Positions 1 through 12,954 of a DNA stretch of 40,000 nt are shown piece after piece. The position numbers and the translations under genes were made by a program. The first letter of the stretch is position 1, and the number at the start of each line of letters is the position of its first letter. Origin of the DNA: Neocallimastix lanati (nom. inval.) (taxonomy: Eukaryota; Neocallimastigomycota; Neocallimastigomycetes; Neocallimastigales; Neocallimastigaceae); contig JACVTC010000085.1 of assembly GCA_016946835.1 (NCBI GenBank), positions 295,001 to 335,000 of the forward strand, in the 5' to 3' direction. The notes beneath the pieces were generated by a model that was not told the origin of the DNA, did not search any database, and saw only the letters and a list, made by a program, of their open reading frames with translations.

Positions 1-880
1 AATTAATCTTAATTTAATGAAATTCATATTTTTATTAATTGATGTTTTAAAGTTTGGATTACTTTTTTAATTTTATTATTATCTTTTTGTTAATATTAAA
101 TTATCTTAAAAAGTCTTAAATAAAAAAAAAAAAAAGTTAAATATATATATTAGTATATTCGTAGGAATTTTACTTTAAAAAAATAACTATTAAATATAAA
201 TTAATTAAATAAATAATGAAATAAAAAAAAATTACAATGATAATTTGGAAATAAATTATTTATTATGATAATTATTTTTAATTCACATAATTTTATTATT
301 TTTATTTTTTCATCTATTTTTTCTTCTATTTTATTTTTTTTTTTTTTTTAACATTACCTTAAATAATATTTCTATACTATTTTTAATAAAATTATTTAAT
401 TCTTTTTTAAGATTTTTATTTTTATTTTTTTTTTAATTTTTAGATTTTTTTTTTTTTGTAAAAAAAAAAAAAAAGAAAAAAGAAAAAAAAAATTTTTTTT
501 TGAAAATTTCAATTAATTTTTTTTAATGTATTTATATTAGAAACAATTTTTTCTAAAGATGAATTTTTTTTTAATTTGTACATAAACAGGACCTTTTTTG
601 TTTTGTGTAATCTAACATTATTTTATAATATAATTTTCCTTCATTTCACGGATCAATGAGAATTTAGAATTAAATATAATTTCAATTAATTAAAAGAATA
701 ATAATAATAATAATATATATCCTACTTTTTTTAAAGTATAAAAAAGATAAATCTTAAATCATATGAAAAAAAAAAAAAAAAAAATATGATTTATTAATCA
801 TAATGTAGGTTTAAAATATTAATGTTAACAAATTTCATATATTTTGGTTATTTTTTTTTTTTTTTTTTTTTTTTTTTAGT
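1..880. other. A+T-rich intergenic DNA, no gene seen
   Basis: Almost pure A+T with long poly-A and poly-T runs (for example near 127, 437-490 and 853-878). I see no reading frame, repeat family or RNA signature in it. The T-run ending near 878 marks an abrupt change into a base-balanced island. Confidence 0.6.
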
Positions 881-889
881 ACGCAGAAC

Positions 890-1290
890 TAAAACAAATA
901 AGGATTCTAGATCGACCTGGCGACGACCATCTGAAATTATATAGCATGTTTTCATCCTCCCAGGGTGTTTTTCCCAATTAATGAAGTTGGGTGTTTGTTC
1001 GCCATCGTAAATATATTCCTTGTAGCTAGACTATACAATTGTAAATGCTGTATGCACTTGATCTGTGAGAGAATTAGTGTAGTCGTTCCTTCATCGATGA
1101 TGATTCAAGAAATCACTGAAAAGAAATCTTGTCGTATAAAGCGACATATGGGGAATGCCACTTATATTAGCCTTACTCAGAGAAAGGTTCGTTTGAACAC
1201 CAAAAAGGATATTTGGCAAAGACTTTAATGAGCTTCTGATACGTTTAAAGGAGAGACTGAAGGTCCTACTGTTTTCCCCTCTCATTAATT
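890..1290. other. Base-balanced island of unknown nature
   Basis: About 400 bases with clearly higher G+C than the surrounding DNA and no homopolymer runs, bounded by a T-run on the left and A-runs on the right. The + strand has an open frame from about 935 to 1228, but the only start near its beginning is GTG (965) and the predicted peptide matches no family I know. The - strand frame 1285-1091 is no better. The base composition suggests a structured RNA, an eroded gene or a piece of transferred DNA. A C-box-like GATGATGA near 1097 and several CTGA motifs are present, but their spacing does not make a convincing snoRNA. Confidence 0.45.
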
Positions 1291-1299
1291 CCAGTCTAA

Positions 1300-3895
1300 A
1301 AAAAAAGAAAAAAAATTAGTAAATCTTTATTAATAATAATAAAAATATTAATTAATATTATATATTTTATAGTGTGTGCAATATTTAACATATTGAATTG
1401 TTTTTTTTTAGTTTATTTATACAAATTTTAATTGTATGAAATAATTAAATAAAATTTAATTTAAATTTAAAAATAGCCAATTTTTTAATATTTTTTTTTT
1501 TTTTGTACTTCATTGTTTTATGTAATTGAATCATTTTTGTAATAAATTAAAAAATGCTTTGAAGAAAAAAAAAAAAGAATGAATATAAAAATATAAATTA
1601 AGTTTGAAGAATAAAAGAATTCAACTATTAATTATTCCTATTTATATAAAAATACTTTTTGAAATATTGTTTAAAATTTTTTTTTTCTTTAAACTTTTAT
1701 GCTTCCAAATAAGCATCTTATAAAATATAAAAAACTACGAGAAAAAAAAATAAAATAATAAATTTAACAATTTTATTATTTATTATTTTAATTGCTAAGA
1801 ATTAATTATTAAAATTAAAAAATTATTAAAAAAAAAAAAGTTTTAATAGATTAAAATTATAGAAATATTTTTAATTAAAATTTAATTTATTAGAAAGAAA
1901 TTAAATTAATTTGTAATGTACATAACATATACATTAATTTTATTTATTTTATTTTATTTTATATTTAATTAGTTTCATTGTAATAGATAATGTACGTACA
2001 TTTATTTATTTATTTCATTCCAATGCATCGTTCATGTAATTCTTCCATCTTTTCCAATTGATATAAAATTGAAATGAAAGAGTTTTCCTATAAATAGTTA
2101 ATTATTATAAATAATAATATTAAGAAAAAAAAAAAATTTTTTTTTTTATTTTATCCATATTTATATTTAATTAAAAAAAAAAAAAAAAAAAAACGTTAAA
2201 ATGACTTTCAAATGTACATATTTTGACTTTTTTTTTTTTTTTTGCTTTTCCAAATTTAATATTAATAAAATTATAAATAAAAGAAAAGAGAGAAAAAAAA
2301 AAAGAGTTTTAAATAAATTTATAAAGTTAAAATAATTATTTCATTATATCTCCTATTAATGAATGAATGTTTTCATTGAGTTATTTATTATTAAATAAAT
2401 ATATTAAAATCAAAATTTAAAAAATAGATAATAAATTATATTTTCAAATTATATAACGAGTAAATGTACTCAAAATAAAATTTAAGTAATAAATAAAAAT
2501 TGTAAATTATTATACAAAAAAAAAAAAAAAATTAAGGCCATATAAATAATAACTTGTATTATAATCAGTTATTACTTATTGTTTATTATAATATCTATTG
2601 AAATTTTTGATATGATTTTATACAATTTTAAATTTTAATGTGTCAAATACAGTTAAATAAATTATTTACTTGAACAAAATTTTGAAAGTAATTAGTTGTT
2701 TTTTTTTTATATTCAATTTAATGGACACATTGTTTTTTTTTTTTTCAAAACCAAGAAAATCACTATCACACATTTAAATAGCAAAGATATTTTATTAATT
2801 TTATTATACAAATAATAAATTATAAAGTTTTTTTTTTTTTTTTTTGGGCTATAGTTTTTTCTTTTTTATTTAATAATTTTTTTTATATAAAATTATATCT
2901 TTATATAAATATATAATTATATATAAATATATAATAATTTATATATATACATTTTTTTAAATTTAAATATAATTTATTTATTATTTAAATCTTATTATTA
3001 TTGAATTTTTATTATTGAATTTTTGTTATTGAATTTTTATTTTTTTAATATATTTTTTTTTATAAATTTTATTATTTAATAAATTTTATTTATTAAATAA
3101 ATAAATAAATTAATAAAAAAAATAATAAAAAAAATTTAGATATTGATTTTATATGTTAAATTTATATATAAAAATTAGAAAAATATCATTATAAAAAAAA
3201 AAAATAAAATAAAATAAAACTTTTTATGATAAAAGTTTTATATTTATAAAATAAAAAATGTTTTTTATTTTCATATGTAAATAAAGATTATAAGGTATAT
3301 ACATCATTAATAAATGTTAAAGTGACTGGAATTTATAGTTTATAATGATGTCAATTTTATCAATATATTTTAGGATAAAACGTTTCGAGCACTTAATTAT
3401 TCAAAATTAAATACTTTTATATTAATACATTGTGGTTTATACGTTATATATATTACAATATGTTTCAATACGTATGAAACTTATTTTTTAACGTATTTCA
3501 TATATTCCAGCATTCCCTTTAAAACTAGTTATTCTATTCTATAATGAAAAAAAAAATTGGTTTACTGGTGAATGTACATATACAAAATTATCCTATTTTA
3601 TAATACTAACTTGATATTATTAAACTATTAGTTATTTCTATTCTGAATTAACCTTTAATTTTGCATCGTATTAATTTTTTAATTCCATTTAAATAATTTT
3701 TTATATTAATTTGTAATCTAATAATTTCCCTCTAAAACTAAGTATTTAATGTTACTACACGATGAATAATTGGATGTTTCTAAAACATCTCTTATAATAT
3801 ATGATTTATTTACTATTTATACGATGGAAACCTTTCTCTTGAAGGGTGAGTGATATTACACCTTCATCAATTTATGTGAATACCTCTTATATATT

Positions 3896-3929
<34 letters not shown>

Positions 3930-4379
3930 CATCACTTTCAATGATCATCCTCTTTGAAGATTAGCGCAAACTTTTTATATATTTTCGCTTTGTAGTTTCA
4001 GTTATTGCTATTTAAATAAATTGTTAACTTTACATCTGTGTACTTGATAAATTATAATCTTGGGGTATTAAAATTGATTACATCTATAACTAATTATATT
4101 TTCCCAGCCATTTAAACTTATTAGTAAATAATGTAAATGGTTTCATAATTTGTAAAAGATTCAACATTTCATTTCTGTTAATTTCTTCTTGTAGGCTACT
4201 TTTCACTAATTTTTTCTATTTAGACTATTTTTATTCATTTCCAATAAAAAGGATGATTTTTAATAGTCAGTACAAAGAATAATTAAATAAATAATAAAAA
4301 TCATTTTTGAATTAAGTAAATAAGTTTTTAAATAATTTATTATAAAATAATTTTTATTATAAAATATTTTTAAATAAAT
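1300..4379. other. Long A+T-rich gene-free stretch
   Basis: No gene recognised. The part from about 3300 to 4250 is less repetitive than the rest and contains a potential hairpin near 3840-3870 (TGAAGGGTG against CACCTTCA) and a 30-base T-run at about 3899-3929. None of this is enough to name a feature. Confidence 0.5.
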
Positions 4380-4487
4380 AAATAATCAATAATCCATAAT
4401 CAATAATCCATAATCAATAATAAATAGTAAGTAATAAATAATAAATAATAAGTAATAAATTATAAATAATAAATAGTAAATAGTAAG
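4380..4487. repeat. Degenerate AATAATCAATAATCC / AATAAATAGTAA simple repeat
   Basis: Short tandem units built on AATAAT with occasional C and G substitutions. It lies immediately left of the MULE relic. A near-identical type of repeat occurs at 13636-13935. Confidence 0.7.
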
Positions 4488-4598
4488 GGAGTGTTGCGTT
4501 TCGACATAATTTATGTTTGATCATTTATTCATGTATTACAATGTGACTTAACTATAAATGAATATGATAGAACTTTTAATTTAAAATATTTATAATAA

Positions 4599-6042
4599 AT
4601 GGATGATCAATTAGAAATAAGTGAAACCAGTAAAGAAAAAAACCAAATCATTGTAAACAGAAAATATTAATTTAATTTATGGTATATAACGAATAATACA
4701 AAAGTATTCAAATGTACTGAATATAAAACATTTAAAAAATGTAAATCTTTACATTATTCTAAATGATAATAATAAAGTAATAGAATATGAAAACAATTAT
4801 ACTCATCCAGGAAAAGAATAGGATGCATCTGTATCAATAGTAAAACATAAAATGAAATATGAAATTAGAAAAACCTCAATCCCATTTGATATAAATCCAA
4901 AACATATATATAATGAAATATCTGAAGAAATTGGATTGATATGCCCTGAATATAATTCAATTAAATATCAAGATATATAAAAAAACAACTACCTCCTGAT
5001 ATATCAAAATTTAATGAAATTCCAGATGAATCTGAATATTATATAAACGAAAGAGATGAAAATTTTATGATATTCAAAAATTCTAATAAAATTATTTTAA
5101 TTTTTCAATCACCATTCCAAACAGAATTGTTTATTAAATACAACGAAAATTTTTTTTGCTGATGGTACATTTCATATTGCACCAATATTTGGTTATCAAG
5201 TGTTTATAACAAGAATAGATGCTCCAGAAATAAATCGTTTTTACACTACATCACTATCTATATTAAATAATAAAGAACAAGCAACCTATGAATGGTTATT
5301 TGAAGAATTAAAAAAAGAATGCAAGTAAATATAATAATAATATTAGAGTTACACCAATAATTTTGCATTGTGATTTTGAAAAAAGGTATATCCAATGCTG
5401 CCATTAAAATATTTCCTAATATTACTATTAAATATTGTGTATGGCATTATAAAAGATCGTTAGAAGTTCAAAAAAAATAAATTATGTTATAATGAAGTTG
5501 ACAGCAATCATAAAATTTATTTGTTTTATAAAGCTATCGCAAATTTTCCTTTTATAAATCCTGAATATATATTTGATATTTATAATTATATTAAAATTAT
5601 ATGTCAAATATAGAATTATTTCCATTTTTTTAAATTTTTTTGGAATATTTTAATAAAACTTATTTATATAAATATGATATTCAATATTGGAATTATTATA
5701 ACGATATAAACCACATAACAAATAATACTTCAGAATCTTATAACAATTACTTAAAAAAATTGTTTTACAAAAAAACTTCTTTATATGAATTGACTTATCA
5801 TTTATAAAGAGAAGAATCTTTATCTTACAATAATTACAAAAGGAAAATTGAGAGAGTTTGGAAAAAAAAAAAAAAAAAAAAAAAAGAAGAATATTAACAA
5901 AAACTGATGAAATCAATGATTTAATTAAAAAAATACAAAAAAAAAAAAAAAAAAGGAATCCGAATTAATTGATAAAAAATGTGATAAAAATGATATCATT
6001 GATTTATGGTATACATGTTTATTAGAATTAAACAAGCTCTAA
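4599..6042 (+). pseudogene. MULE transposase with FLYWCH-like N-terminus, broken
   Basis: Starts at an ATG at 4599 and can be followed through several frames to a stop near 6042. The N-terminal part has the Cys and His spacing of a FLYWCH-type DNA-binding domain (a KCTEYKTFKKCKS stretch, then NNYTHPGKE). The catalytic core of MULE transposases is visible: the first Asp in ADGTF (codon 5161-5163), the second in HCDFEK (5372-5374) and a C-x2-H motif in YCVWHY (Cys 5436-5438, His 5445-5447). In-frame TAA and TAG codons (for example near 4669 and 4820), frameshifts near 4980, 5150 and 5326, and poly-A runs break it many times. A homologous fragment lies at 20337 and a short one at 33378. Inactive by any reading; the family assignment rests on the motifs. 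Confidence 0.8.
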
Positions 6043-6089
6043 ATTTATAAATAATAATTAACTAGAATAGATATAGTTTAAATTATATT

Positions 6090-6165
6090 AATATCAATAT
6101 CAATATATTTTATTAATATCAATATCAATATATTTTATTAATATCAATATCAATATTTAAGTTTT
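6090..6165. repeat. Tandem repeat, about 28 bp unit, three copies
   Basis: Three nearly identical units of the type TAATATCAATATCAATATAT plus TTTAT follow one another just downstream of the transposase relic. Confidence 0.75.
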
Positions 6166-6391
6166 ATTAATAATAAATATTCAATATTAAAATAAATTTT
6201 ATTTTATTATTTAATTAATTTAATATTAAAATATAAAATTTTATTTATTTTATTTAAATAAAATAAAATTGGAAAGGTTTTATTATTAAATATTTAATAA
6301 TAAAATAGAATAATAAAATGAAAATTAATTAAATAATTGAAAATAAATAAAAATAAAATAAAATTCTTAACAGAAAAACTTTATTTATTCT

Positions 6392-6423
<32 letters not shown>

Positions 6424-6462
6424 TGCTAAAATACAATAAATAAAAATATACGTTGAAAGTTG

Positions 6463-6486
6463 TGGCGTATTACATAATTTATACGC
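6463..6486. other. Small palindrome GGCGTAT...ATACGCC
   Basis: Seven-base perfect arms with a ten-base loop, unusually G+C-rich for this window. A related stretch (AATACGCC) sits at about 22171-22178, beside the end of the gypsy-like relic. It probably belongs to an interspersed repeat. Confidence 0.5.
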
Positions 6487-6533
6487 CTTGTACAAATATT
6501 TATGCTGATTATTACATAAATTGTGTCGAAATG

Positions 6534-6618
6534 GAGAGTGGGTAGGCATTTCGCAAAAGTTTCATTTCGGAAAAGTTTCATTTCGTAAAATTTTTTGTGT
6601 CATTTCGAAAAAAGTTTC
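6534..6618 (+). repeat. CATTTCG motif array, left arm, first part
   Basis: Repeats of a GTTTCATTTCGGAAAA type unit. The array is cut at 6618 by the copia element and resumes at 12955. The same motif in inverted orientation lies at 13530-13628, so the undisturbed locus was an inverted repeat. The last five bases, GTTTC (6614-6618), are the target-site duplication of the copia insertion. Confidence 0.75.
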
Positions 6619-6924
6619 TTTTTATTTTATTTTACTATATTTTAGAACACTTTTATTATTCATAATATTAATGATGTATATTTTTTTATATATACCTTTA
6701 CATTGTAATACCATATACTAATAAACGATTGAACCCTATCGGTATCACATTAGCAATCAATCATATATTTATATGATCTAGCTATATTACATTAGATACA
6801 CAAAATACAATACATAAATTTATACATATATTTAATCTAATAAATACTTATACATAAAAATATATTATTAATAGCTATCATTAATAGTAAACTTTTTTAA
6901 TAAATAATTCATATTATTTTAACA
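6619..6924 (-). repeat. 3' LTR of copia element A
   Basis: Alignable over its full length with 12659-12954. Read on the minus strand it begins TGTTAAAATAATATG and ends in an A-rich TAAAATAAAA rather than CA. The target duplication abuts its low-coordinate end. Confidence 0.9.
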
Positions 6925-6936
6925 TTCCCCCTAAAG
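6925..6936 (-). other. Polypurine tract of copia element A
   Basis: On the minus strand this reads CTTTAGGGGGAA directly before the LTR start TGTTAAAA. A G-run right before the 3' LTR is the expected plus-strand primer of an LTR retrotransposon. Confidence 0.8.
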
Positions 6937-7249
6937 TTTAATATGGTTAAAAAACTTGGTAAGCATGGATTCTCTGAATTTTAGTCATTAATGTAGTATT
7001 GAGATATTTTAGTAAAACCATCATCGGCTAAGTTCACATTTGTCCTAATATGTTTTCAGTCTTATATCACCCTTTATAATTAACTTCCCTAATATGGTGA
7101 TATTTAATGTCAATAGGTTTTGATTTAGGGTTTATTGTTGGATTGATACCATTCTGAATAGCAGCTTTATTATCTGTTTTTTATTTCTACACATATTTTA
7201 TGTTCATATTTAAGTTCTTTAAAAAATAATTTTTTTTATACCATAAACA

Positions 7250-10200
7250 ATGTTTTTTTTTCCCCTTTATCTATAAGCATAATATTCACTTTCCATAGTA
7301 GAAGTTGATACACAATTTTGTAGTTTTGAATACCAACTTGTTAGGTGCTCCATTCTTCATGATTTATATATAACCCTGTTGTTGACCTCCTAGTTTCTGT
7401 GTCTCCACCACCATAAGCTGCGTCAACAGAGATGTCCAATGTATTACTATTTTTAAATTTTTAAATTTTTTAAATTTTTAAATTTTTAAACCATTATCTA
7501 GAATTGCCTTTTTAAATACCTGAAAAAATTTTTAATATAACATTAATCCAATTCTTCTAAATTCGGATTACTTGTGCGTCTAGAAGCTTTATTTAACAGA
7601 AAATAGTATCTCCGGTCTAGTACATCCAGCTAAGTATTAACAAACATCCTATATAGCTTGCCTATATTAGGTTTTCATCAAACCTTCTTTTTCATAATTC
7701 TTCGTTTATTATTGGCAACCATATTTGAACATGGTGTATATTTTTCAATATTAAATCTTTTTTTTTTTTTTTTTTTTTTTTGAAAAATATCTTTAAAGAT
7801 ATTTTATTTTTCTTGATGGAAAAAGTAACCCTCATCATTTTTGTTTTTTCAAATTTAAAAATCTATCATATAATCTGCCTTACCTACATCAGTGATATTA
7901 AATTTACTTTTATGCATTGCATTCATTTAGCTTTTTAATATTTCATCTTTAAATACCGGTTATTGAGAATATCATCTACATAAACAGCCAATATGCAAGT
8001 TACATTACCCTTTTCTATGCTTTTTTCACCTAAACGCTTGGTTCACTTTTTAAAATAATAAAGTTGAATTTCTGTCATCATCACTTCATTTAAATGTATT
8101 ATTCCAGGCACGTCCCGTCCAGCTTTGCTTCAGTCCCATAGAGATAGCTTTATTTAGTTTCTAATATTTTTGTTTTTAAATATAATTAATCATCTCCTTC
8201 TGGTGCTTCCATTTGTATATTTCTTCTTTCAAGTCAGCATTTAAATAGGCTGCTTTCCCATCTAATTGATGTATTTATTTCGTAATTATTATATTTTTAC
8301 GCGGGCATAAAGCTGATAATATTCTTTGGGGAATCTTGTCTTAAGGGTTGGAGAGAAGGTATATGCAGAGTCCAGTACCTTCTGATTTGAGTAAACCCGC
8401 GAAACAACAACTCTAGCTTTTCTTTTATTTCCTTTTTTTTTTATTTATGTTTCCTTTGAGAATCTCGTTTATAAGTAAAAAAATACCCACCGTGTAGTTA
8501 TTAGATAATTAGGCATTGGAAGGAACTTTTATTGACTAATTTGTACGCTTTTAAGACTTCTCATCTTCTCCAATTCATTATTTACTGCTTTTTTAACCAC
8601 TCTTAATTTGTCTCTTTTGTTATATAAATATCATTAAATTGTAAAAATTGTTGTGGCTTTCTTAATTCTAATTCTGAATAAGTATGTTACCTTTTTTAAT
8701 TATTTCGGTTGAATTTAAGTATTTTTGATTTTTTTTTTTTTTTTTTTAGTTATATTTTCATTGATACCTGTAGACCTTCCTTCTTTTCTTTGAGTATTGT
8801 TGACTTTATTTATATTATTGTTTTCATAATTCTCATTTAAAATTTAAAATTTTCTAATGGATTATTTTCATTTAAATTTAATTTATTTTAAAATACTTTT
8901 TAGTGTCATCATCACTGTCAGTAGTATTAAGAGTACTTAAAATTAGGTTCATTTATAATTTTTTTTTTTTTTTTTCGTTATTATCATTATTTTTATTATT
9001 TATATTGTATTTTAGATTTTCATTTTTATTTTTGGTTATTCTCAATTAAAATTTATCATTTTTTTTAATAATATTATTTTTTTTTGTATCCTTTGATTTT
9101 TTTCACTTCTTAATTTCAACACTTCATTTGAAGTTTCATTATCCTTTAATTTATTATTTTCTTTATTTACATTTACCCTTTCGTCACTTAACATTCTCCT
9201 CATTACTTTTGTTCTGTAAAATATTTTTACTTTTGAATTATAATTAATCATTTTGATCATTTTTATTTTGAGTATTAAAAAAAATTGAGAAAAGGGCTTT
9301 TCATCATTTGAATGGTCTAAATTATTTGAATTATTTAATTTATTTGAATTATTGAATTTATTTGAATCACTTAATCCTTTTAAATCTTTTTTTTTTTTTT
9401 TAATTTTTCTTGTTCAAGAATTTATTGGATAAAATTTAGGATTAGGGTAACAATTCTAATTATTTAAATTATTAAAATTAAATTTTGGCAAGTGGACACT
9501 TTTGAATGGTTTAATTAAAAATAAAAATGGGTATTGAAAAAATTTGAAAAGGATTTATAAATATAAAATTATTAGTTGTGTTAGGATAAATATTATTTGA
9601 ATAAAAATTATTATTTGGATAAAAATTATTATTTGGATAAAAATTATTATAATCTTGTAAATTATTTTCATTTAAATTATTATTATTATTATTGAATAAA
9701 TTCAAATTGTTATTGTAGTCACATAAAATTAAAATTATTATTGATATTGCTTGTGTTATAATTTGGACTAATATTCTTTTTCTAAAAATGAATTAAAAGT
9801 ATCATTATTATGGCTATTATTATAACTGTCATTATTACTGGATACATCTTTTTTTTTTTTTTTTTTTTTTTTTTCGTAAATATTATTTAAATCATATGAA
9901 TTATCTTTATTGAAGTCCATATTATTATTATATTTATTCCCCCCCGACTTCAGTAAAGTCGTAAAAATCAATAATATCTGGAGGAGACAAGGGAGAGAAA
10001 ATATTACCAGGGTGATTTTCCAGAAACGAAACAGCTCTATAGAAAGGATAATTTTTTTTTTTATTGAGAGAGAATCGAAAATCTTGAAGACCGTGTGTGG
10101 TTGACATCGTCCGTCGTATCCTAAGAATATACCTTGGAAGAGTAGTGTCACTAAATTTCTTTCTATATTGCTTGGGGTACAAAGAAAAAAAAAACTTTAT

Positions 10201-12640
10201 TTTACATCCGAAAACTTTTGAATTTTATTATAATCCACCTTGGTATGGTAAAGAAATTTCAAAATGGGATCTGATTATTAATAACCTTTGATGAGGTATT
10301 CTAATTGTAGATAGAATTAGCTGTGTATATAGCATCTTCCCAAAATTTTTTGATGCAATTTAGCATCTCTTGAGCCTAGCAGTGGCGGCAAATAGGAGAG
10401 TTCCATTGAAGCGTTCAGAATGACCATTTTTTTTTTTTTGTTGTGGGTTGTAAGGAACTGTAAATGGTTGAATTAGTCCTTCTTTATTACAGAAATTAGA
10501 AAAAAAATAATTATTTTTAAATTCAGTTTCCGTTATCAGAACGTATATATATTTGATATTTTTATTATTATGTATATTCTTGATTTTGTTATACCAAAAT
10601 TAGTGAAAAGTATTGAATAGTTCACTTTTGAATTTTAAACAAAATACCCATCCGTATCGTGAGTAATCGTCAAGAATTGTAAAAAAATAAAATTTATTTC
10701 CATATATAGACGAATTAGGTACACTCATAGTATCCGTGTGGATAAAGCTTTTATATGGTTTATTTCTAAATTTTAAACGAAGGCACACTTCATATTTTTT
10801 CATCAAATCTTTATATTTTTTTTTTAATTTTTCTTTAATCATATCTATGTTGAAGTGCCCTAATCGACGATGCCATAATTCCATAGTGTCATCTAGTGAT
10901 GTAATACTGTTACAGACGTTTATATTCTTTTCATCGAATGATATTTTTTTTTTTAGTTGAAGTCCACAATTTATAGAATTCTATTTTTGGTGGACTTAAT
11001 TGTTGCATAATTTATTTCCTCTTTTTATTATAAATAGAGGCAAGATTATTATTATTTTTATTATTAAAAAAAAATTGTTTTAAAATGTCTCTTTCACTAA
11101 GACAATCAATAGAGAGGAGGCTTCTAAATGCTGGAATGTATAGGTCATTATGAAGAATAATTTTATTATCATTTTTATGTATCCTTCCTATGTTCCCTTA
11201 AAAATAGATTTTATTGTTTCACCATTGGAGAAAACAATTGACTCTTTATGTGTTTTTACAATATCTTTTAAGCCTTTTAAATAAAATTATTCGTCATATG
11301 ACAAGATGCTCCAGAGTCCTAAAGTCCAACAGGTGAAATTATCTGGGTCATCAAGCATCAAGTTTCCCAGTTTCTTCTGTATAATAGTTTAGGTTATGTT
11401 CTGGGAACTTGGAGTTTTCGTTTTCTTTATTGCCTCAGAGTACCTTTTTGAATTTCTACCCCATTCGATTCATTTTTATTCATTTGAGTTGTAATTGTCG
11501 GCAAAGAGATTGTATTTACTCAAATCTTCTTCATGTGACTCTGCTGAAAATGACTTCTTCTTATATTTAGAATCATATTATCTTTCTATTATTATGTTTA
11601 TGGTTTGAAGGACAAAATTTTTGCAATGTGTCCTCTCTTCTTACATTTATTATTATAGCATATTCTTTTATCTTTATTATCTTCTCTATTAAAATTATTT
11701 ATTTTATTGTTCCTTTTAATGTAGTTTGGCTTCTGGCTTGGTATTATTATTCTCTCTATTTCTAATGATTCCTTTCTGCTTTTGTAACTGCTTGAGTGTT
11801 GGTACAACATCCATCATATACGCCATAAGAATTATCTTCAATTTTTTCTGATGAAATATCATGTTTGATGTGATACATAGGTATGATGGAAGCATGTTGT
11901 ACAAGCATTTAAATTTCTTTTCATCGGAATACACCTCCCCTAAATCTTCCAGTTCTTCATACAAGTAATTAACATTAGATATGAATATGGCATGGCAAAG
12001 TCATTCTTCCATATCCTATTTTTTATTTTCTATTTTTTCCTTTTTATATCTTCTATTCTTTCCTCTCTTGATTTTCTATAAGACTCTTTTAGAATGTTCC
12101 AGATCTCAAAACAAGAATAAGCACTGAAATTAATTTCTTCTTTTATTTTGGTCGCTCACACTGTTGCTTAGAATGTATTTTGCATGGGCTTCATCGTTCA
12201 ATATTTCATTTGTAACATTTAAATCGTATACGAAACGAGCGCTACCCCTGACTCTTTTATATTTTGATCTGTCACCTATTTGGAATGCTTACTAACTTAA
12301 CCTTTTTAATTATATCTTCATATATTATAATCGTCTAGACAATTCATTTCAAAAACATTTTCAATATCTGGTACCTAAATAGAATAATTTTCTATTCCTC
12401 TTAAAAGAGTTTTGGTACCAACAGCATTTGAAAAAACGGCTTGTTTTTCTTTCCTTAATATTTTTATTTCTATTGACATTAGTTAGTTCAAAAAGCGGTT
12501 GGTATTCTTCTTCATCTTCACTTGAAGTAGCTTCCTTTTTTTCCTTTATTTTTGATACCAAAATCGCCCATTTTAAATTGTCTTGTTAAAAGTTTTAATA
12601 TTTAATTTTATAGGTGAAATTTTGCCAATCGGTTTTTTAG
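7250..12640 (-). pseudogene. Copia gag-pol remnant of element A
   Basis: The order on the minus strand is that of copia. Gag runs from about 12640 to 11600; near 11665-11625 it holds a damaged zinc knuckle (CYNNKC...RGHIAK). The protease motif DSGASCHMT lies at 11318-11292. The integrase zinc region (LWHRRLGH, with the following Cys pair damaged) and core start (FTILDDYSRYGW) lie at 10884-10600. SERFNG, the region of the third catalytic residue, is out of frame after an A-run near 10430. The integrase C-terminal part follows near 10180-9930, then an Asn-rich spacer (9730-9300). Reverse transcriptase includes TFSPTLK near 8345 and an intact YVDD at 7982-7971. RNase H remnants (VDAAYGGGDTETRRSTTG) lie near 7440-7385. 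Frames are interrupted throughout by stops, poly-T and poly-A expansions and indels. Confidence 0.85.
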
Positions 12641-12641
12641 T

Positions 12642-12658
12642 CACTGAGACTCTTAATC
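12642..12658 (-). other. Primer-binding site of element A, tRNA-Lys(CUU) anticodon arm type
   Basis: The plus strand reads CACTGAGACTCTTAATC and directly abuts the LTR at 12659. GACTCTTAATC is the anticodon loop and flanking stem of eukaryotic tRNA-Lys(CUU), with anticodon CTT in the middle. The minus-strand RNA would therefore pair with an internal part of that tRNA, so its 3' end would have to be made by cleavage in the anticodon stem. The same sequence abuts the 5' LTR of the other copia element. Confidence 0.7.
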
Positions 12659-12954
12659 TTTTATTTTATTTTACTGTATCTTAGAACACTTTATTATTAA
12701 TAATATTAATGATGTATATTTTTTATATATGCTTTTACATTGTAATATCATATACTAATAAACGATTGAACCCTATCTGTATTACATTAGCAATCAATCA
12801 TATATTTATATGATCTAGCCATAATACATTAGATACACAAAATACAATACATAAATTATACATATATTTAATCTAATACTTATACATCAAATATATTATT
12901 AATAGCTATAATTAATATTAAACTTTTTAATAAATAATTCATATTATTTTAACA
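12659..12954 (-). repeat. 5' LTR of copia element A
   Basis: Matches 6619-6924 with several substitutions and small indels. Its high-coordinate end AACA is followed by the target duplication GTTTC; its low-coordinate end TTTTATTTT abuts the primer-binding site. It should carry the element's promoter, but no specific motif is claimed. Confidence 0.9.

Larger units (their letters stand above)
4488..6552 (+). mobile_element. Decayed MULE-type DNA transposon
   Basis: The left end carries a GGGAGTGTTGCGTTTCGAC block and the right end, near 6524-6548, carries CATAAATTGTGTCGAAATGG. Their inner parts (TTCGACA-AATTTATG read inward) are inverted repeats of each other, so they plausibly are eroded terminal inverted repeats. 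Between them lies a broken transposase gene. No target duplication could be fixed because the outer ends are divergent, so the exact limits are approximate. The right end runs into the CATTTCG motif array. Confidence 0.55.
6619..12954 (-). mobile_element. Ty1/copia LTR retrotransposon, old copy (element A)
   Basis: A 6.3-kb element with two similar LTRs (6619-6924 and 12659-12954), a polypurine tract beside the low-coordinate LTR, a primer-binding site beside the high-coordinate LTR, and gag, protease, integrase, reverse transcriptase and RNase H remnants in copia order on the minus strand. The 5-bp sequence GTTTC occurs on both sides (6614-6618 and 12955-12959) as target duplication. The LTRs differ at many positions, clearly more than those of the second copia element, which agrees with its heavily broken reading frames. 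It is inserted in a CATTTCG motif array. Confidence 0.9.

Noticed and set aside
965-1228. 87-codon + strand open frame in the left island
   Set aside because: It starts only with GTG, has no recognisable domain, and competes with an antisense frame of similar quality; kept as an unassigned island rather than a gene.
3955-3975. GAAGATTAGCGCAAAC resembling part of U6 snRNA
   Set aside because: Only about ten bases match; the rest of U6, including the ACAGAGA region and the 3' stem, is missing.
5328-5350. Very short GT...AG intron in the MULE transposase
   Set aside because: It would be about 20 bases, too short; a frameshift explains the break because the other frame continues with Asn codons into the second catalytic block.
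5650-5916. 88-codon minus-strand frame within the first MULE relic
   Set aside because: It is antisense to transposase sequence and driven by a poly-A/poly-T run; no features of its own.
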